The translations under genes and the position numbers were made by a program. 64,000 nt of DNA, taken from NCBI GenBank assembly GCA_024637395.1, contig JAGXFG010000066.1, forward strand, positions 58,354 to 122,353. Reading direction: 5' to 3'. The notes beneath the pieces are model-generated. The model saw nothing but the letters and a program-made list of their open reading frames with translations, was not told the DNA's origin and ran no database searches. This stretch comes from Burkholderiaceae bacterium (lineage in GTDB: Bacteria > Pseudomonadota > Gammaproteobacteria > Burkholderiales > Burkholderiaceae_E). The stretch's first letter is position 1, and each line of letters starts with the position of its first letter. This document shows, in pieces, positions 1 through 10,049 of this stretch.

Positions 1-1659
1 AACGTCACTTACACCAACAACTGGCCGCACGAACCACTGATCGGCAACCAGCCCAGCGGCGAGAACATCGTCTGGTCGCTGGTCAGCGTCGTGCTGTTGC
101 TGGCTGGCGTCGGCTCCCTGATCTGGGGTTGGTCGTTCCTGCGCCGGCAGGAGGGCGGCGAACCGGTCGTACCAGAGCGTGACCCGCTCAGCCTGGTCGC
201 GCTCACGCCGTCCCAGCGCGCGTTGGGCAAATACCTCTTTCTGGTGGTCGCGCTCTTTGTGTTCCAGGTCTTCATCGGCGGGCTTACCGCCCATTACACG
301 ATTGAGGGCCAGAAGTTCTACGGGCTCGACCTGGCGCGCTGGTTTCCCTACTCGCTGACGCGCACCTGGCATATCCAGAGCGCGCTCTTCTGGATCGCCA
401 CCGGCTTTCTCGCCGCCGGGCTCTTCCTCGCGCCGCTCATCAACGGCGGCAAGGATCCCAAGTACCAGAAGCTCGGCGTCGACATCCTGTTCTGGGCCCT
501 GGTCGCGGTCGTGGTGGGTTCCTTCACCGGCAACTTCCTGGCCATAGCGCAGATCATGCCTGCGAACCTCAATTTCTGGCTCGGTCACCAGGGTTATGAA
601 TACATCGACCTTGGTCGCCTGTGGCAGATCGGCAAGTTCACCGGTATCGTGCTGTGGCTGTTCCTGATGATGCGCGGCATCGCTCCGGCGCTGCGCAAGC
701 CCGGTGGTGACAAGAACCTGCTGGCTTTACTGACCGCTTCGGTGGTTGCAATCGGCCTGTTCTACGGCGCCGGCTTCTTCTACGGCGAACGCACCAATCT
801 GACCGTGATGGAGTACTGGCGCTGGTGGGTCGTACACCTCTGGGTCGAGGGCTTCTTCGAAGTCTTTGCCGCCACCGCCCTGGCCTTCGTGTTCTCCGCG
901 CTCGGCCTGGTATCGCAGCGCATGGCGACCGCGGCCAGTCTGGCTTCGGCTTCGCTGTTCCTGCTGGGCGGCATTCCCGGCACTTTTCATCACCTCTACT
1001 TCTCCGGCACCACGACCCCGATCATGGCCGTGGGCGCCACCTTCAGCGCGCTCGAAGTCGTGCCGCTGATCGTGCTCGGCCACGAGGCCTGGGAGAACTG
1101 GCGCCTGAAGGAGCGCGCGCCCTGGATGGAGAATCTGCGCTGGCCGCTGATGTTCTTCGTTGCGGTCGCATTCTGGAACATGCTCGGCGCCGGGGTGTTC
1201 GGCTTCATGATCAACCCCCCCATCTCGCTGTACTACGTACAGGGCCTGAACACCACGCCGGTGCACGCGCACGCCGCGCTGTTCGGAGTCTACGGCTTCC
1301 TGGCGCTGGGCTTCACGCTCCTGGTGCTGCGCTACATCCGGCCTCAGTACCAGCTCAACCGGCGCCTGATGATGACCGCGTTCTGGGGGTTGAACGCCGG
1401 CCTGGTGCTGATGATCGCCACCAGTCTGCTGCCGATTGGCATCATCCAGCTGCATGCCAGCGTCACCGAGGGCCTGTGGTACGCGCGCAGCGAAGCCTTC
1501 ATGCAGCAGGGCATCCTGCAGAACTTGCGCTGGGTGCGCAGCTTTGGCGACATGGTGTTCATCGTCGGAGCTGTGGCGGTGGCGCTGCAGGTGGTGTTGG
1601 GGCTGGTCGGCAGGACACCGGCTCTGCATACGTCGGAGGGGCGCCTGCGCCCCGTCTGA
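1..1659 (+). CDS. norZ: Quinol-dependent nitric oxide reductase, 5'-truncated by the window edge
   Basis: The reading frame is open from base 1 and encodes the last 552 residues of a single-chain, quinol-oxidising NO reductase (2 NO to N2O, inner membrane). The fragment starts with the periplasmic VTYTNNWPHEPLIGN stretch typical of qNOR, which is absent from the short cytochrome-c type NorB. It continues through about twelve hydrophobic helices. Visible metal-site motifs are HLWVE (His279, Glu283 of the fragment) and GTFHH (His330, His331), plus TPVHAHAALFG near residue 420. The active-site Glu and the His pair are kept, so this is a normal NO reductase rather than an NO dismutase. The N-terminal part lies outside the window. 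It converges on the benzoate genes with a hairpin between. NO detoxification or denitrification is inferred. Confidence 0.9.
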   Translation, partial: NVTYTNNWPHEPLIGNQPSGENIVWSLVSVVLLLAGVGSLIWGWSFLRRQEGGEPVVPERDPLSLVALTPSQRALGKYLFLVVALFVFQVFIGGLTAHYTIEGQKFYGLDLARWFPYSLTRTWHIQSALFWIATGFLAAGLFLAPLINGGKDPKYQKLGVDILFWALVAVVVGSFTGNFLAIAQIMPANLNFWLGHQGYEYIDLGRLWQIGKFTGIVLWLFLMMRGIAPALRKPGGDKNLLALLTASVVAIGLFYGAGFFYGERTNLTVMEYWRWWVVHLWVEGFFEVFAATALAFVFSALGLVSQRMATAASLASASLFLLGGIPGTFHHLYFSGTTTPIMAVGATFSALEVVPLIVLGHEAWENWRLKERAPWMENLRWPLMFFVAVAFWNMLGAGVFGFMINPPISLYYVQGLNTTPVHAHAALFGVYGFLALGFTLLVLRYIRPQYQLNRRLMMTAFWGLNAGLVLMIATSLLPIGIIQLHASVTEGLWYARSEAFMQQGILQNLRWVRSFGDMVFIVGAVAVALQVVLGLVGRTPALHTSEGRLRPV

Positions 1660-1754
1660 GGCTAAGCACAATCCGGGTCATCGCGCTACCGGCGCGGTGA
1701 CCCGACCACGTGCCTCTGGTCCAGACACAACATCCTTATCCAGGAAGCCGGCAG

Positions 1755-1779
1755 CGGGCATCACCAGCGGTGATGCCCG
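1755..1779. terminator. Hairpin between convergent norZ and benzoate-CoA ligase
   Basis: A perfect 11-bp inverted repeat, CGGGCATCACC / GGTGATGCCCG with loop AGC, lies between the norZ stop and the stop of the convergent ligase gene. No T-tract follows on either strand, so it may be a shared, weak or Rho-assisted terminator. Confidence 0.55.
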
Positions 1780-1786
1780 ACGGGCC

Positions 1787-3379
<1,593 letters not shown>

Positions 3380-3431
3380 CACTGTCTCCCCCTCCGGTTC
3401 TGGTCCGGATCTTACGGCGGCGGCGCCCCTG

Positions 3432-4874
3432 TCATGCAACCCGCACGTATTCGTGATCGAGCGGGAGATTGTTGATGCCGCGATCCGGCGGCGCGATCCA
3501 GCCGGCCATCTTGCCGGGCTCGTGCACCTTGACCATCAGCGACTTCACGTGCTCCCGATCTTCGGCGCTCGGCAACCAGCCGCCGATCCCGGCGCTGTAG
3601 CGCTCGGCACTGATGCGCCGGCCAGTCGGGTCGGTCGGGATGCTGGCCCAGGCTCCGATCTTGCGCCGGAAACGCGATGACGGCAGCGCCAGCTGGAATC
3701 CGGTGCCGGCGCGCTCGAGGGTCCGATTCCAGCGCTTGAGGCCGATTTCGCAGTCGCGGATATAGGACTGCCGCACCACTTCGTTGGTGGCGTTGCGCAT
3801 CGGAATCTCGGCGATCGCGACGCCATCGCCGCTGCCGTTCCAGTCCGCGACCGGCCGGACGAGTTCGAAACTGGTGTCGCGTTCGAGATGATCAGCGTAG
3901 CCGGCCTCATCGGGGCGTCCCTTGATCCCGGTCGCGAAGGCGCTCGCGGCATTGGACGAATCCTCGCCGCCGAAGAGATCGAGCGATGAAGTGAACCAGT
4001 AGTTGAGGTAGCGCTGCAGCAGCTCGAGGTCGATGCCGCCGGCGCGCCTGATCGCAGCCGGATCGTCGGTCTTGAGTTCCTTCATCAGCTCGATGGTGCG
4101 CCGGATCACCCGCGCAATCCCGGTGTCGCCGACGAACATGTGATGCGCCTCCTCGGTCAGCATGAAGCGGCAGGTGCGCGAGAGCGGATCGAAGGCCGAT
4201 TCGGCGAACGACTTCAACTGATACTTGCCGTCCCGGTCGGTGAAATAGGTGAACATGTACAGCGAGAGCCAGTCGTCGATCGGCTCGTTGAAGGTCTCGA
4301 GGATGCGGGCATTGTCCGGATCTCCCGAGTGACGCTCGAGCAGCCCCTCGGCTTCCTCCCGGCCATCACGGCCGAAATAGGCGTGCAGCAGGTAGACCAT
4401 CGCCCACAAGTGCCGCCCCTCCTCGACGTTGACCTGGAACAGGTTGCGCAGGTCGTAGAGCGACGGCGCGACGTGCCCGAGCATGCGCTGCTGCTCGACC
4501 GATGCCGGCTCGGTATCACCCTGGGTGACGATGAAGCGGCGCAGCATCGAGCGATACTCCCCCGGCACCGACTGCCACGCCTCCTGGCCCATCGCGTCGC
4601 CGAAGCCGATCTTGCGCCCGGGCTCGGCATCGGCGAGAAAGATCCCCCAGCGATAGTCGGGCATGCGCACCTTGCCATAGCTGGCCCACCCCTTGGCATC
4701 GACGCCCACGGCGGTGCGCAGGTAGACGTCGGAGGACTGGAAATCGGCCGGGCCGGATTCCTTCCACCAGTCAAGAAACCGCGGCTGCCAGTGCTCGAGC
4801 GCGCGCTGGAGCACCCGGTCTTCGTCGAGTTGGACGTTGTTCGGAATCCGGTCGCCGTACTGAATCGTTGACAT
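3432..4874 (-). CDS. boxB: Benzoyl-CoA 2,3-epoxidase, diiron subunit BoxB
   Basis: A 480-residue class I diiron oxygenase that epoxidises the ring of benzoyl-CoA using O2 and electrons from the reductase BoxA. Diiron-type ligand motifs are seen as EEGRH (residues 151-155) and EEAHH (241-245), at the spacing expected for the four-helix core. Length matches the family (about 470-480). The start MSTIQYGDR is preceded by AGGAAGG. It lies 38 bp downstream of boxC and 52 bp upstream of the ligase on the same strand, so the three are likely co-transcribed. No boxA reductase is present in the window; the electron donor must be encoded elsewhere or replaced. Confidence 0.95.
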   Translation of the reverse strand: MSTIQYGDRIPNNVQLDEDRVLQRALEHWQPRFLDWWKESGPADFQSSDVYLRTAVGVDAKGWASYGKVRMPDYRWGIFLADAEPGRKIGFGDAMGQEAWQSVPGEYRSMLRRFIVTQGDTEPASVEQQRMLGHVAPSLYDLRNLFQVNVEEGRHLWAMVYLLHAYFGRDGREEAEGLLERHSGDPDNARILETFNEPIDDWLSLYMFTYFTDRDGKYQLKSFAESAFDPLSRTCRFMLTEEAHHMFVGDTGIARVIRRTIELMKELKTDDPAAIRRAGGIDLELLQRYLNYWFTSSLDLFGGEDSSNAASAFATGIKGRPDEAGYADHLERDTSFELVRPVADWNGSGDGVAIAEIPMRNATNEVVRQSYIRDCEIGLKRWNRTLERAGTGFQLALPSSRFRRKIGAWASIPTDPTGRRISAERYSAGIGGWLPSAEDREHVKSLMVKVHEPGKMAGWIAPPDRGINNLPLDHEYVRVA

Positions 4875-4912
4875 CTGCGTTCCCCTTCCTAAAGTTGCTG
4901 CGCCCAGGCGCG

Positions 4913-6583
4913 TCAGACGCGCCGGCGATCGAAGTCGGGCCGCGACCCGGTACCGTAGACCTTCAGTGCGCCGGCCTCGCCGGTGGCATTGGGCCGCTGG
5001 AAGACCCAGTTCTGCCACGCGCTCAGGCGCCCGAAGATTCGCGTCGCCATCGTCTCCGCTCCCGGGAAGCGCAGGTTGGCCTCCATCGCGGTGAGCGCAT
5101 CGGGAGATTGGGCCGCGCGCTCCTCGCAGGCGATGCGCACTTCCTCGGCGTAGTCGAGGTCGTCGGGCGCGGCGGTGACCAGTCCAAGCGCGTCGCATCG
5201 CGCTGCCGTGAGCGCGGCACCGACCTGCGCGCGCAAGTCCTCCGGCACCAGGGCGCTGTAATGGGCTTCAAGGCGCGTGGCGCCGCTGGCCATTGGATAG
5301 CGGCCGAAATTGGACTCGCCCAGCGCGAGCGCGGCGCCCGGGTCGCTCTCCTCGGTGTCGAGCATGTAGATCCGGTCGGCGGCAAGCGCCACCTCGAGCA
5401 GCAGCCCGGCAAAACACGAACCCGGCTCGACCAGCGCGAACATCGAGCGCGAGCCGACATCGAGCCGCGAGAGCAGCCGGCGCCAAGTACCGCAGACCTG
5501 GCGCAAGAACCAGTGATCCTGGTTGGCTTCGAGGAAGGCGTCGTGGGCCAGCATCCGTGCCAGCTCGCCCTCGGTGCGCAGCAACCACAGCCCGATCTCG
5601 GTCTCATTGGTGCGCAGGTGCAGCACCAGGTCCTCGAACTCGCGTGCGAGGCGCAGCGCCCAATAGTCCGCGCCGGCGTGCCGGGCGGCCTCACCGTCGG
5701 CCGGCGGTGCCTCATCAGGACCAGAAAGCGTGATCGCCGCGCTGCGCTGCGCGCGGTCGATCACGCAGCGCACCAGTGAATAGCTGCGCCGGTCGGGGCC
5801 GTCCTGAACGCATGCCAGCGGGGCAAGCAACACTGCCTCGGCTTCGGTCGGACGCGGGCCATCGGCGGCAAGGCGGGCAACGTGCCCGGCCACCGCCTCA
5901 TCGAAAACGGCCGGCTTGGCGATGTGATCCACCAGGCGCCACTGTTGTGCGCGCTCGGCCCGCACGCCCTCGGCAGTGGTGCAGAACACGTCAGCGCGAT
6001 CGCGCCGCACCCGGCGCTTGTCGACCAGGCGAGTCAGTCCGCCGGTTCCGGGCAAGACCCCGAGCAGCGGCACTTCCGGCAGGCTGACCGTGCTCGAACG
6101 GTCGTCGACCATCAGGATCTCGTCACAGGCCAGCGCGAGTTCGTAACCGCCGCCGGCACAGGCCCCGTTGACCGCCGCCAGGAAGCGGATGCCCTCGAAC
6201 TGGCTGGAATCCTCCATCCCGTTGCGGGTCTCGTTGGTGAACTTGCAGAAGTTGACCTTGGCGCCGTGGCTCGAGAGCCCGAGCATGTAGATGTTCGCCC
6301 CGGAGCAGAACATCCGCGACCGCGCGCTCGCGACCACCACCGCGCGCACGTTGGGGTACTCGTAGCGGATCCGGTTGAGCGCATCGTTGAGCTCGATGTC
6401 CACACCAAGATCATAGGAATTGAGCTTGAGCTGGTATCCCGGCGCAATCCCGCCGTCCTCGGCGACGTCGAGCTCGAGCCGCGCCACTGCTCCGTCGACC
6501 GCGAGCTTCCAGTGCTGGTATCGTGAGGGCTCGGTCTCGAACCGAATCGGCGCGCTGGCGCCATTGGAGTCATTGGCTGGCAT
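4913..6583 (-). CDS. boxC: 2,3-epoxybenzoyl-CoA dihydrolase BoxC
   Basis: A 556-residue crotonase-superfamily enzyme that opens the 2,3-epoxide of benzoyl-CoA with two waters, yielding 3,4-dehydroadipyl-CoA semialdehyde and formate. The crotonase core includes the oxyanion-hole segment MFCSGANIYMLG, GACAGGGYELALACDEILMV, and LPEVPLLGVLPGTGGLTRL. A second, diverged crotonase-like half follows (about residues 300-556), as is usual for BoxC. The start MPANDSNGA is preceded by a purine-rich stretch; upstream in-frame sequence does not match the family. It is first in the minus-strand box transcript and shares a 145-bp divergent region with the flavodoxin gene. Confidence 0.95.
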   Translation of the reverse strand: MPANDSNGASAPIRFETEPSRYQHWKLAVDGAVARLELDVAEDGGIAPGYQLKLNSYDLGVDIELNDALNRIRYEYPNVRAVVVASARSRMFCSGANIYMLGLSSHGAKVNFCKFTNETRNGMEDSSQFEGIRFLAAVNGACAGGGYELALACDEILMVDDRSSTVSLPEVPLLGVLPGTGGLTRLVDKRRVRRDRADVFCTTAEGVRAERAQQWRLVDHIAKPAVFDEAVAGHVARLAADGPRPTEAEAVLLAPLACVQDGPDRRSYSLVRCVIDRAQRSAAITLSGPDEAPPADGEAARHAGADYWALRLAREFEDLVLHLRTNETEIGLWLLRTEGELARMLAHDAFLEANQDHWFLRQVCGTWRRLLSRLDVGSRSMFALVEPGSCFAGLLLEVALAADRIYMLDTEESDPGAALALGESNFGRYPMASGATRLEAHYSALVPEDLRAQVGAALTAARCDALGLVTAAPDDLDYAEEVRIACEERAAQSPDALTAMEANLRFPGAETMATRIFGRLSAWQNWVFQRPNATGEAGALKVYGTGSRPDFDRRRV

Positions 6584-6657
6584 CGCGTTCTCCTGCTGCT
6601 TTGATTGACACGGCGGCGCAAGGCAACAGCGCAACACTTAGCCCCCGGTATCGAGAG

Positions 6658-6686
6658 AGATTACTGCGCCCGGAACCAAATTGCAA
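6658..6686 (-). promoter_or_regulatory. Candidate promoter of the boxC-boxB-bclA transcript
   Basis: Read on the minus strand, TTGCAA (6681-6686) and TAATCT (6658-6663) are separated by 17 bases, in the only AT-rich part of the divergent region. Each hexamer is a partial match to sigma70. The neighbouring AATAA-N6-TTATT inverted repeat (about 6685-6700) and the TGCA inside the -35 could be part of a BoxR operator, since BoxR/BzdR-type regulators are reported to use TGCA-containing sites. This is inference. Confidence 0.35.
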
Positions 6687-6728
6687 TAAAGTTCCTTATT
6701 TGATACTTCATGCGTTATAGTGCCTGCC

Positions 6729-7214
6729 ATGCGAATAAACATCCTCGTTGCGACAATGACCGGAACCGCGCAGATGGTGGCGCAGGAGATCGAACTCACC
6801 TTTGGCGACGAGGAGACCGAGATCGTCGTCACGCCGATGGACAACCTCGGACCCGAGGTGTTCACCGGTGACCAGATCTACCTGATCTGCACCTCGACCT
6901 ACGGCCAGGGCGACGTCCCCGACAACGGCAAGCCGCTCTACGAGGCACTGGGTGCCCAGCGGCCCGATCTGTCGGCAGTGCGCTACGGGGTCATCGGGCT
7001 CGGCGACAACACCTACAAGGACACCTTCAATTTCGGGGGCCAGAAGTTCGACGAACTGCTCGCCGAACTGGGTGCGAGGCGCATCGGCGAACGCGCCCGG
7101 CTCGACTCCGCCGGCGGCCAGATGCCCGAAGACCTGGCGCTCGAGTGGATGCCCGGCTGGCTCGAACTGGCGCGCAACGCCGAGACCGCCGACGCCGGGC
7201 GGCAACCGGACTGA
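6729..7214 (+). CDS. Flavodoxin (MioC-like), possible redox partner in benzoate cluster
   Basis: A 161-residue single-domain flavodoxin. The FMN phosphate loop reads TMTGTAQM near the N terminus; STYGQGDVPDNG and GLGDNTYKDTFNFGG follow in the order of MioC/CysJ-type flavodoxin folds. The ATG at 6729 (MRINILVA) is preferred; a GTG three codons upstream is possible. The gene is divergent from boxC and ends one base before the convergent boxR stop, so it sits physically inside the box locus. Flavodoxins carry single electrons between reductases and oxygenases or radical enzymes. A role feeding BoxB in place of, or alongside, BoxA is only inferred from position. Confidence 0.82.
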   Translation: MRINILVATMTGTAQMVAQEIELTFGDEETEIVVTPMDNLGPEVFTGDQIYLICTSTYGQGDVPDNGKPLYEALGAQRPDLSAVRYGVIGLGDNTYKDTFNFGGQKFDELLAELGARRIGERARLDSAGGQMPEDLALEWMPGWLELARNAETADAGRQPD

Positions 7215-7215
7215 C

Positions 7216-8133
7216 TCAGGACGGCGGCGCGCGACGCGAACGCTTGCTCGCGTCCGCACTTTCCTGGCCCTCGCCGATCGCCGCGAGCACCAATTCCACG
7301 CAGCGCTCCACCGAATTGACACTGGTATCGACCCGCAGGTCGGCCCGAGCGTAAAGCGACTCGCGCTCGACCAGGATGGCCTCGAGTTCGGCCATCGCGC
7401 GCGTGCGACCGCGGATGGGGCGCAGGTCGCCGGCGGCCACGACCCGCTTCATGTGGTCCTGGGGCTCGGCGCGCAACCACACCGTGAAACAGTGGCTGCG
7501 CAGGAGCTCGAACGAATCCGGCTCGGTGGGCAGCGAACCGCCGGTGGCGATCACCTGGGCCCCGTCGCGCGCGACCAGCGCCGCGAGCGCCTTGCGCTCA
7601 TGGCGCCGGTAGGCGTCCTGGCCGTAGAGCGAGAACAGGTTCGCCAGGCTCATCCCGGCGTCGCGCTCGACCTCGAGGTCGAGTTCGTGAAACGGCACCC
7701 GCAGCCGCCGCGCCAGAGCGGTTCCGAGCGTGGACTTGCCGGCGCCGCGCAAACCGATCAATGCGATGCGCTGGCGTCGGGCGTGGCTGATCTTGCCGAA
7801 ACGCTGCTCGAGCAGCGCCGCCGCCTGGGCCAGCGTTTCAGTGTCGAGATAACGCAGCGCCGCGAAGATCTGGGCAGTGGCCGGCCCTGCCGGGGTGTCG
7901 AGCAGAATCACTTCCGGGGCAACCTCGAGCGCCAGCGCCAGGCGCCTGATCAGCAGCACCGAGGCGTTGCCGGTACCGAGTTCGAGTTGGGCCAGATAGC
8001 GCTCGGAAAGACCGGATTCCTCGGCGAGGCGGCGGCGGGTGAGCCCGAGTTCCTCGCGGCGCTGGCGCACTCGCGCACCCAGTCGCTCCAGGTACTTGCT
8101 GCCATCATCCTGATGATTGCCACGAGCCGGCAT
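7216..8133 (-). CDS. boxR: BoxR/BzdR-type transcriptional regulator with shikimate-kinase-like domain
   Basis: A 305-residue regulator with an N-terminal XRE-type helix-turn-helix (about residues 15-70, LGLTRRRLAEESGLSERYLA) joined to a C-terminal shikimate-kinase-like domain. The latter has a Walker A GLRGAGKST at 127-135 and later IATGGSLP and RPIRGRTRA motifs. This architecture defines the BzdR/BoxR family, where the kinase-like domain binds benzoyl-CoA rather than phosphorylating shikimate and binding relieves repression. The start MPARGNHQDD fits family length; upstream in-frame codons read into the intergenic DNA. The gene is convergent with the flavodoxin and divergent from the hydrolase. 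Confidence 0.93.
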   Translation of the reverse strand: MPARGNHQDDGSKYLERLGARVRQRREELGLTRRRLAEESGLSERYLAQLELGTGNASVLLIRRLALALEVAPEVILLDTPAGPATAQIFAALRYLDTETLAQAAALLEQRFGKISHARRQRIALIGLRGAGKSTLGTALARRLRVPFHELDLEVERDAGMSLANLFSLYGQDAYRRHERKALAALVARDGAQVIATGGSLPTEPDSFELLRSHCFTVWLRAEPQDHMKRVVAAGDLRPIRGRTRAMAELEAILVERESLYARADLRVDTSVNSVERCVELVLAAIGEGQESADASKRSRRAPPS

Positions 8134-8144
8134 TGGATTGCAAG

Positions 8145-8180
8145 ATAGTGTCAAAAGTGGAAACTGGATGGCACTATAGC
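8145..8180 (+). promoter_or_regulatory. Inverted repeat and -10-like site in the boxR/hydrolase divergent region
   Basis: ATAGTG (8145-8150) and CACTAT (8172-8177) form a spaced inverted repeat in the 70-bp divergent region. The right half overlaps TATAGC (8175-8180), a possible -10 for the hydrolase gene. No good -35 is seen. It could be an autoregulatory or BoxR operator; weak evidence. Confidence 0.25.
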
Positions 8181-8203
8181 GCATGGTTACGGAAAGTCTA
8201 CCG

Positions 8204-9031
8204 ATGATCGAACCCAGTCCCTGCCCGCAACTTGCCGCATCGACCCGCTGCGAGCGCGTTGGTCGCGAGACCATCGAGTTCGCGACCATCGCCGATGTCA
8301 CGACCGATCGGCCCACGCTGGTGTTCCTTCACGAGGGCCTGGGTTGCCTGGCGATGTGGCGGGACTTCCCGCTGCGCGTGGCCAATGCGCTCGGCTTGCC
8401 GGCAGTCGTGTCCTCACGCCGCGGCTATGGCGGCTCGGAGATTTTCACGGCGCCGTTCACGCCGCGATTCATGCACGACGAGGCGCAGCAGGCACTGCCC
8501 GCGCTGCTCGCGCACCTCGGGGTCAGGCGCGCGATCCTGGTCGGTCACAGCGACGGCGGATCGATCGCACTGCTCCATGCCGCGGCCGCCGCCGCGCCGG
8601 ACGGCGATGGCAGCGCGCCGGCAATCGTGGCAGTGGTTGCGATCGCCCCGCACCTGTTTGTCGAACCGGTGTGCATCGAATCGATCGCGGCGACCGCAGC
8701 GGCGTTCCCCGACGGTCGCCTGGCCCGCGCCCTCGGACGCTACCACCGCGACCCCCAACTGACCTTCAGGACCTGGAGCGACATCTGGCTGGCGCCCGAG
8801 TTTCTGGCCTGGAACATCGAGGCCGAGGTGGCGCGGGTGCGCTGCCCGGTGCTCGCCCTGCAGGGCACCGAGGACCAGTACGGAACCCTGCGCCAGATCG
8901 AGCGGGTTGCCGAACTGGCGGCCGACGCTCGGGCGATCGCGATCCCCGGGGCGCGGCACAGCCCGCATCTCGATCAGCCCGAGCGCACCGGCGCCGAAAT
9001 CGTCACGTTCCTGCGCTCCCTGAGCGGCTGA
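8204..9031 (+). CDS. Alpha/beta-fold hydrolase linked to the box genes
   Basis: A 275-residue alpha/beta hydrolase. The oxyanion/His-Gly region is HEGLGCLAMW, the nucleophile elbow is GHSDGG, the acidic residue is probably Asp in LQGTEDQYGT, and the catalytic His is in GARHSPHLDQ. The start at 8204 (MIEPSPCPQ) is preferred because GGAAAG precedes it and a -10-like TATAGC lies at 8175; an ATG at 8183 is also in frame. It is divergent from boxR, and its 3' end overlaps the convergent Sua5 gene by 29 bp. The substrate is unknown. A thioesterase, ring-opening lactonase or ester-cleaving role in aromatic degradation is a guess from position. Confidence 0.8.
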   Translation: MIEPSPCPQLAASTRCERVGRETIEFATIADVTTDRPTLVFLHEGLGCLAMWRDFPLRVANALGLPAVVSSRRGYGGSEIFTAPFTPRFMHDEAQQALPALLAHLGVRRAILVGHSDGGSIALLHAAAAAAPDGDGSAPAIVAVVAIAPHLFVEPVCIESIAATAAAFPDGRLARALGRYHRDPQLTFRTWSDIWLAPEFLAWNIEAEVARVRCPVLALQGTEDQYGTLRQIERVAELAADARAIAIPGARHSPHLDQPERTGAEIVTFLRSLSG

Positions 9032-10049
9032 GGTGCGTGCCGGCCCCGGCCTGCGCGCGCCCAAGGCGATCGCGGACCGCGGCCCATTCCGGTTCGGCGG
9101 GCGGCTCCTCGACCAGAATTCGCTCCAGCGCCTGGGCATCGAGCCGGCGCAAGGTGGCGTAGAGCCGACGCGCATACGCCACCGGGTCCGCCGGCGCCGG
9201 TTCCCAGCTTGCGCCTGCGGCCGCTTCAGGGCGCAGGCGCGACCAGACAGCGATCCGCTCGCCGCGCTGCCGGCATTGCGCCACCCGCTGAGCCAGCCGC
9301 TGCGGCGCGACCAGTTCGAGCGCCGTGGCAGTCGCGTAATGCGCCGCCAGAGCTCCGGCCACGCGCGGCGCGGCTGCGCCAGGACCCTCCAGGGGCTCCT
9401 CGAGAACGGCTTCGATCTGGGCGGCCGAAATCGAACCGGGACGCAGCAGCGCCGGAAATCCCCGGCTCAGATCGACGATGGTCGATTCGACACCGTGCTC
9501 CGAATCACCACCCTCGAGCAGCAGCGGAGTATCGGCGCCGAGGTCATCGACGACGTGTTCGACGCTGGTCGGACTGACGCGCCCGAACAGGTTGGCCGAG
9601 GGCGCGGCGATGCCGTGGCCGCCAGCGGCGACGAAGGCCGCGAGGAGCTTGCGCGCCACCGGATGTGAGGGACAGCGCAGTCCGACGGTGATCTCGGTGC
9701 CGCAAGCCAGTGACGACACGCCGCTGCGCCGCGCCAGCACCAGCGTCAGCGGTCCCGGCCAGAACGCGGCGATCAACGCCGCCGCGCGCGGACCGATCTC
9801 GGCCCAGTAATCGGCACCGGCGCGATCGGGCACGTGAACGATCAGCGGGTGGCCGCGGGGCCGGCGCTTGATGCGATAGATCGCGGCGACCCCCGACTCG
9901 CTCTCGGCGTCAGCCCCCAGCCCGTAGACCGTCTCGGTCGGGAATGCGACCACCGCCCCGGCGCGCAACCGCCGCACCGCCTCTGCAATCAGTTCGTCGC
10001 CGCTCTCGCCGGGCTGCGGCGGCGCGGCAGAGCCCTCGCCCACGTTCAC
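9003..10049 (-). CDS. L-threonylcarbamoyladenylate synthase, Sua5 type
   Basis: A 348-residue protein with an N-terminal YrdC domain and a C-terminal Sua5 domain, which makes threonylcarbamoyl-AMP from Thr, bicarbonate and ATP for tRNA t6A37. YrdC hallmarks are visible: FPTETVYGLGADA, the basic IYRIKRRPRGHPLIVHV and SANLFGRVSPTSVEHV, followed by the STIVDLS segment. The longer Sua5 form (about 330-350 residues) fits. The start overlaps the purK stop by 4 bp, suggesting translational coupling at the end of the carbon/purine transcript. Its last 29 bp are antisense to the end of the alpha/beta hydrolase. Confidence 0.9.
   Translation of the reverse strand: MNVGEGSAAPPQPGESGDELIAEAVRRLRAGAVVAFPTETVYGLGADAESESGVAAIYRIKRRPRGHPLIVHVPDRAGADYWAEIGPRAAALIAAFWPGPLTLVLARRSGVSSLACGTEITVGLRCPSHPVARKLLAAFVAAGGHGIAAPSANLFGRVSPTSVEHVVDDLGADTPLLLEGGDSEHGVESTIVDLSRGFPALLRPGSISAAQIEAVLEEPLEGPGAAAPRVAGALAAHYATATALELVAPQRLAQRVAQCRQRGERIAVWSRLRPEAAAGASWEPAPADPVAYARRLYATLRRLDAQALERILVEEPPAEPEWAAVRDRLGRAQAGAGTHLSRSGSAGT

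Noticed and set aside
1..1659. NO dismutase (oxygen-producing qNOR variant) feeding the O2-dependent box pathway
   Set aside because: The published dismutase variants, as I recall them, replace active-site residues that are normal here: HLWVE keeps its Glu and GTFHH keeps both His. Canonical qNOR is the simpler call.
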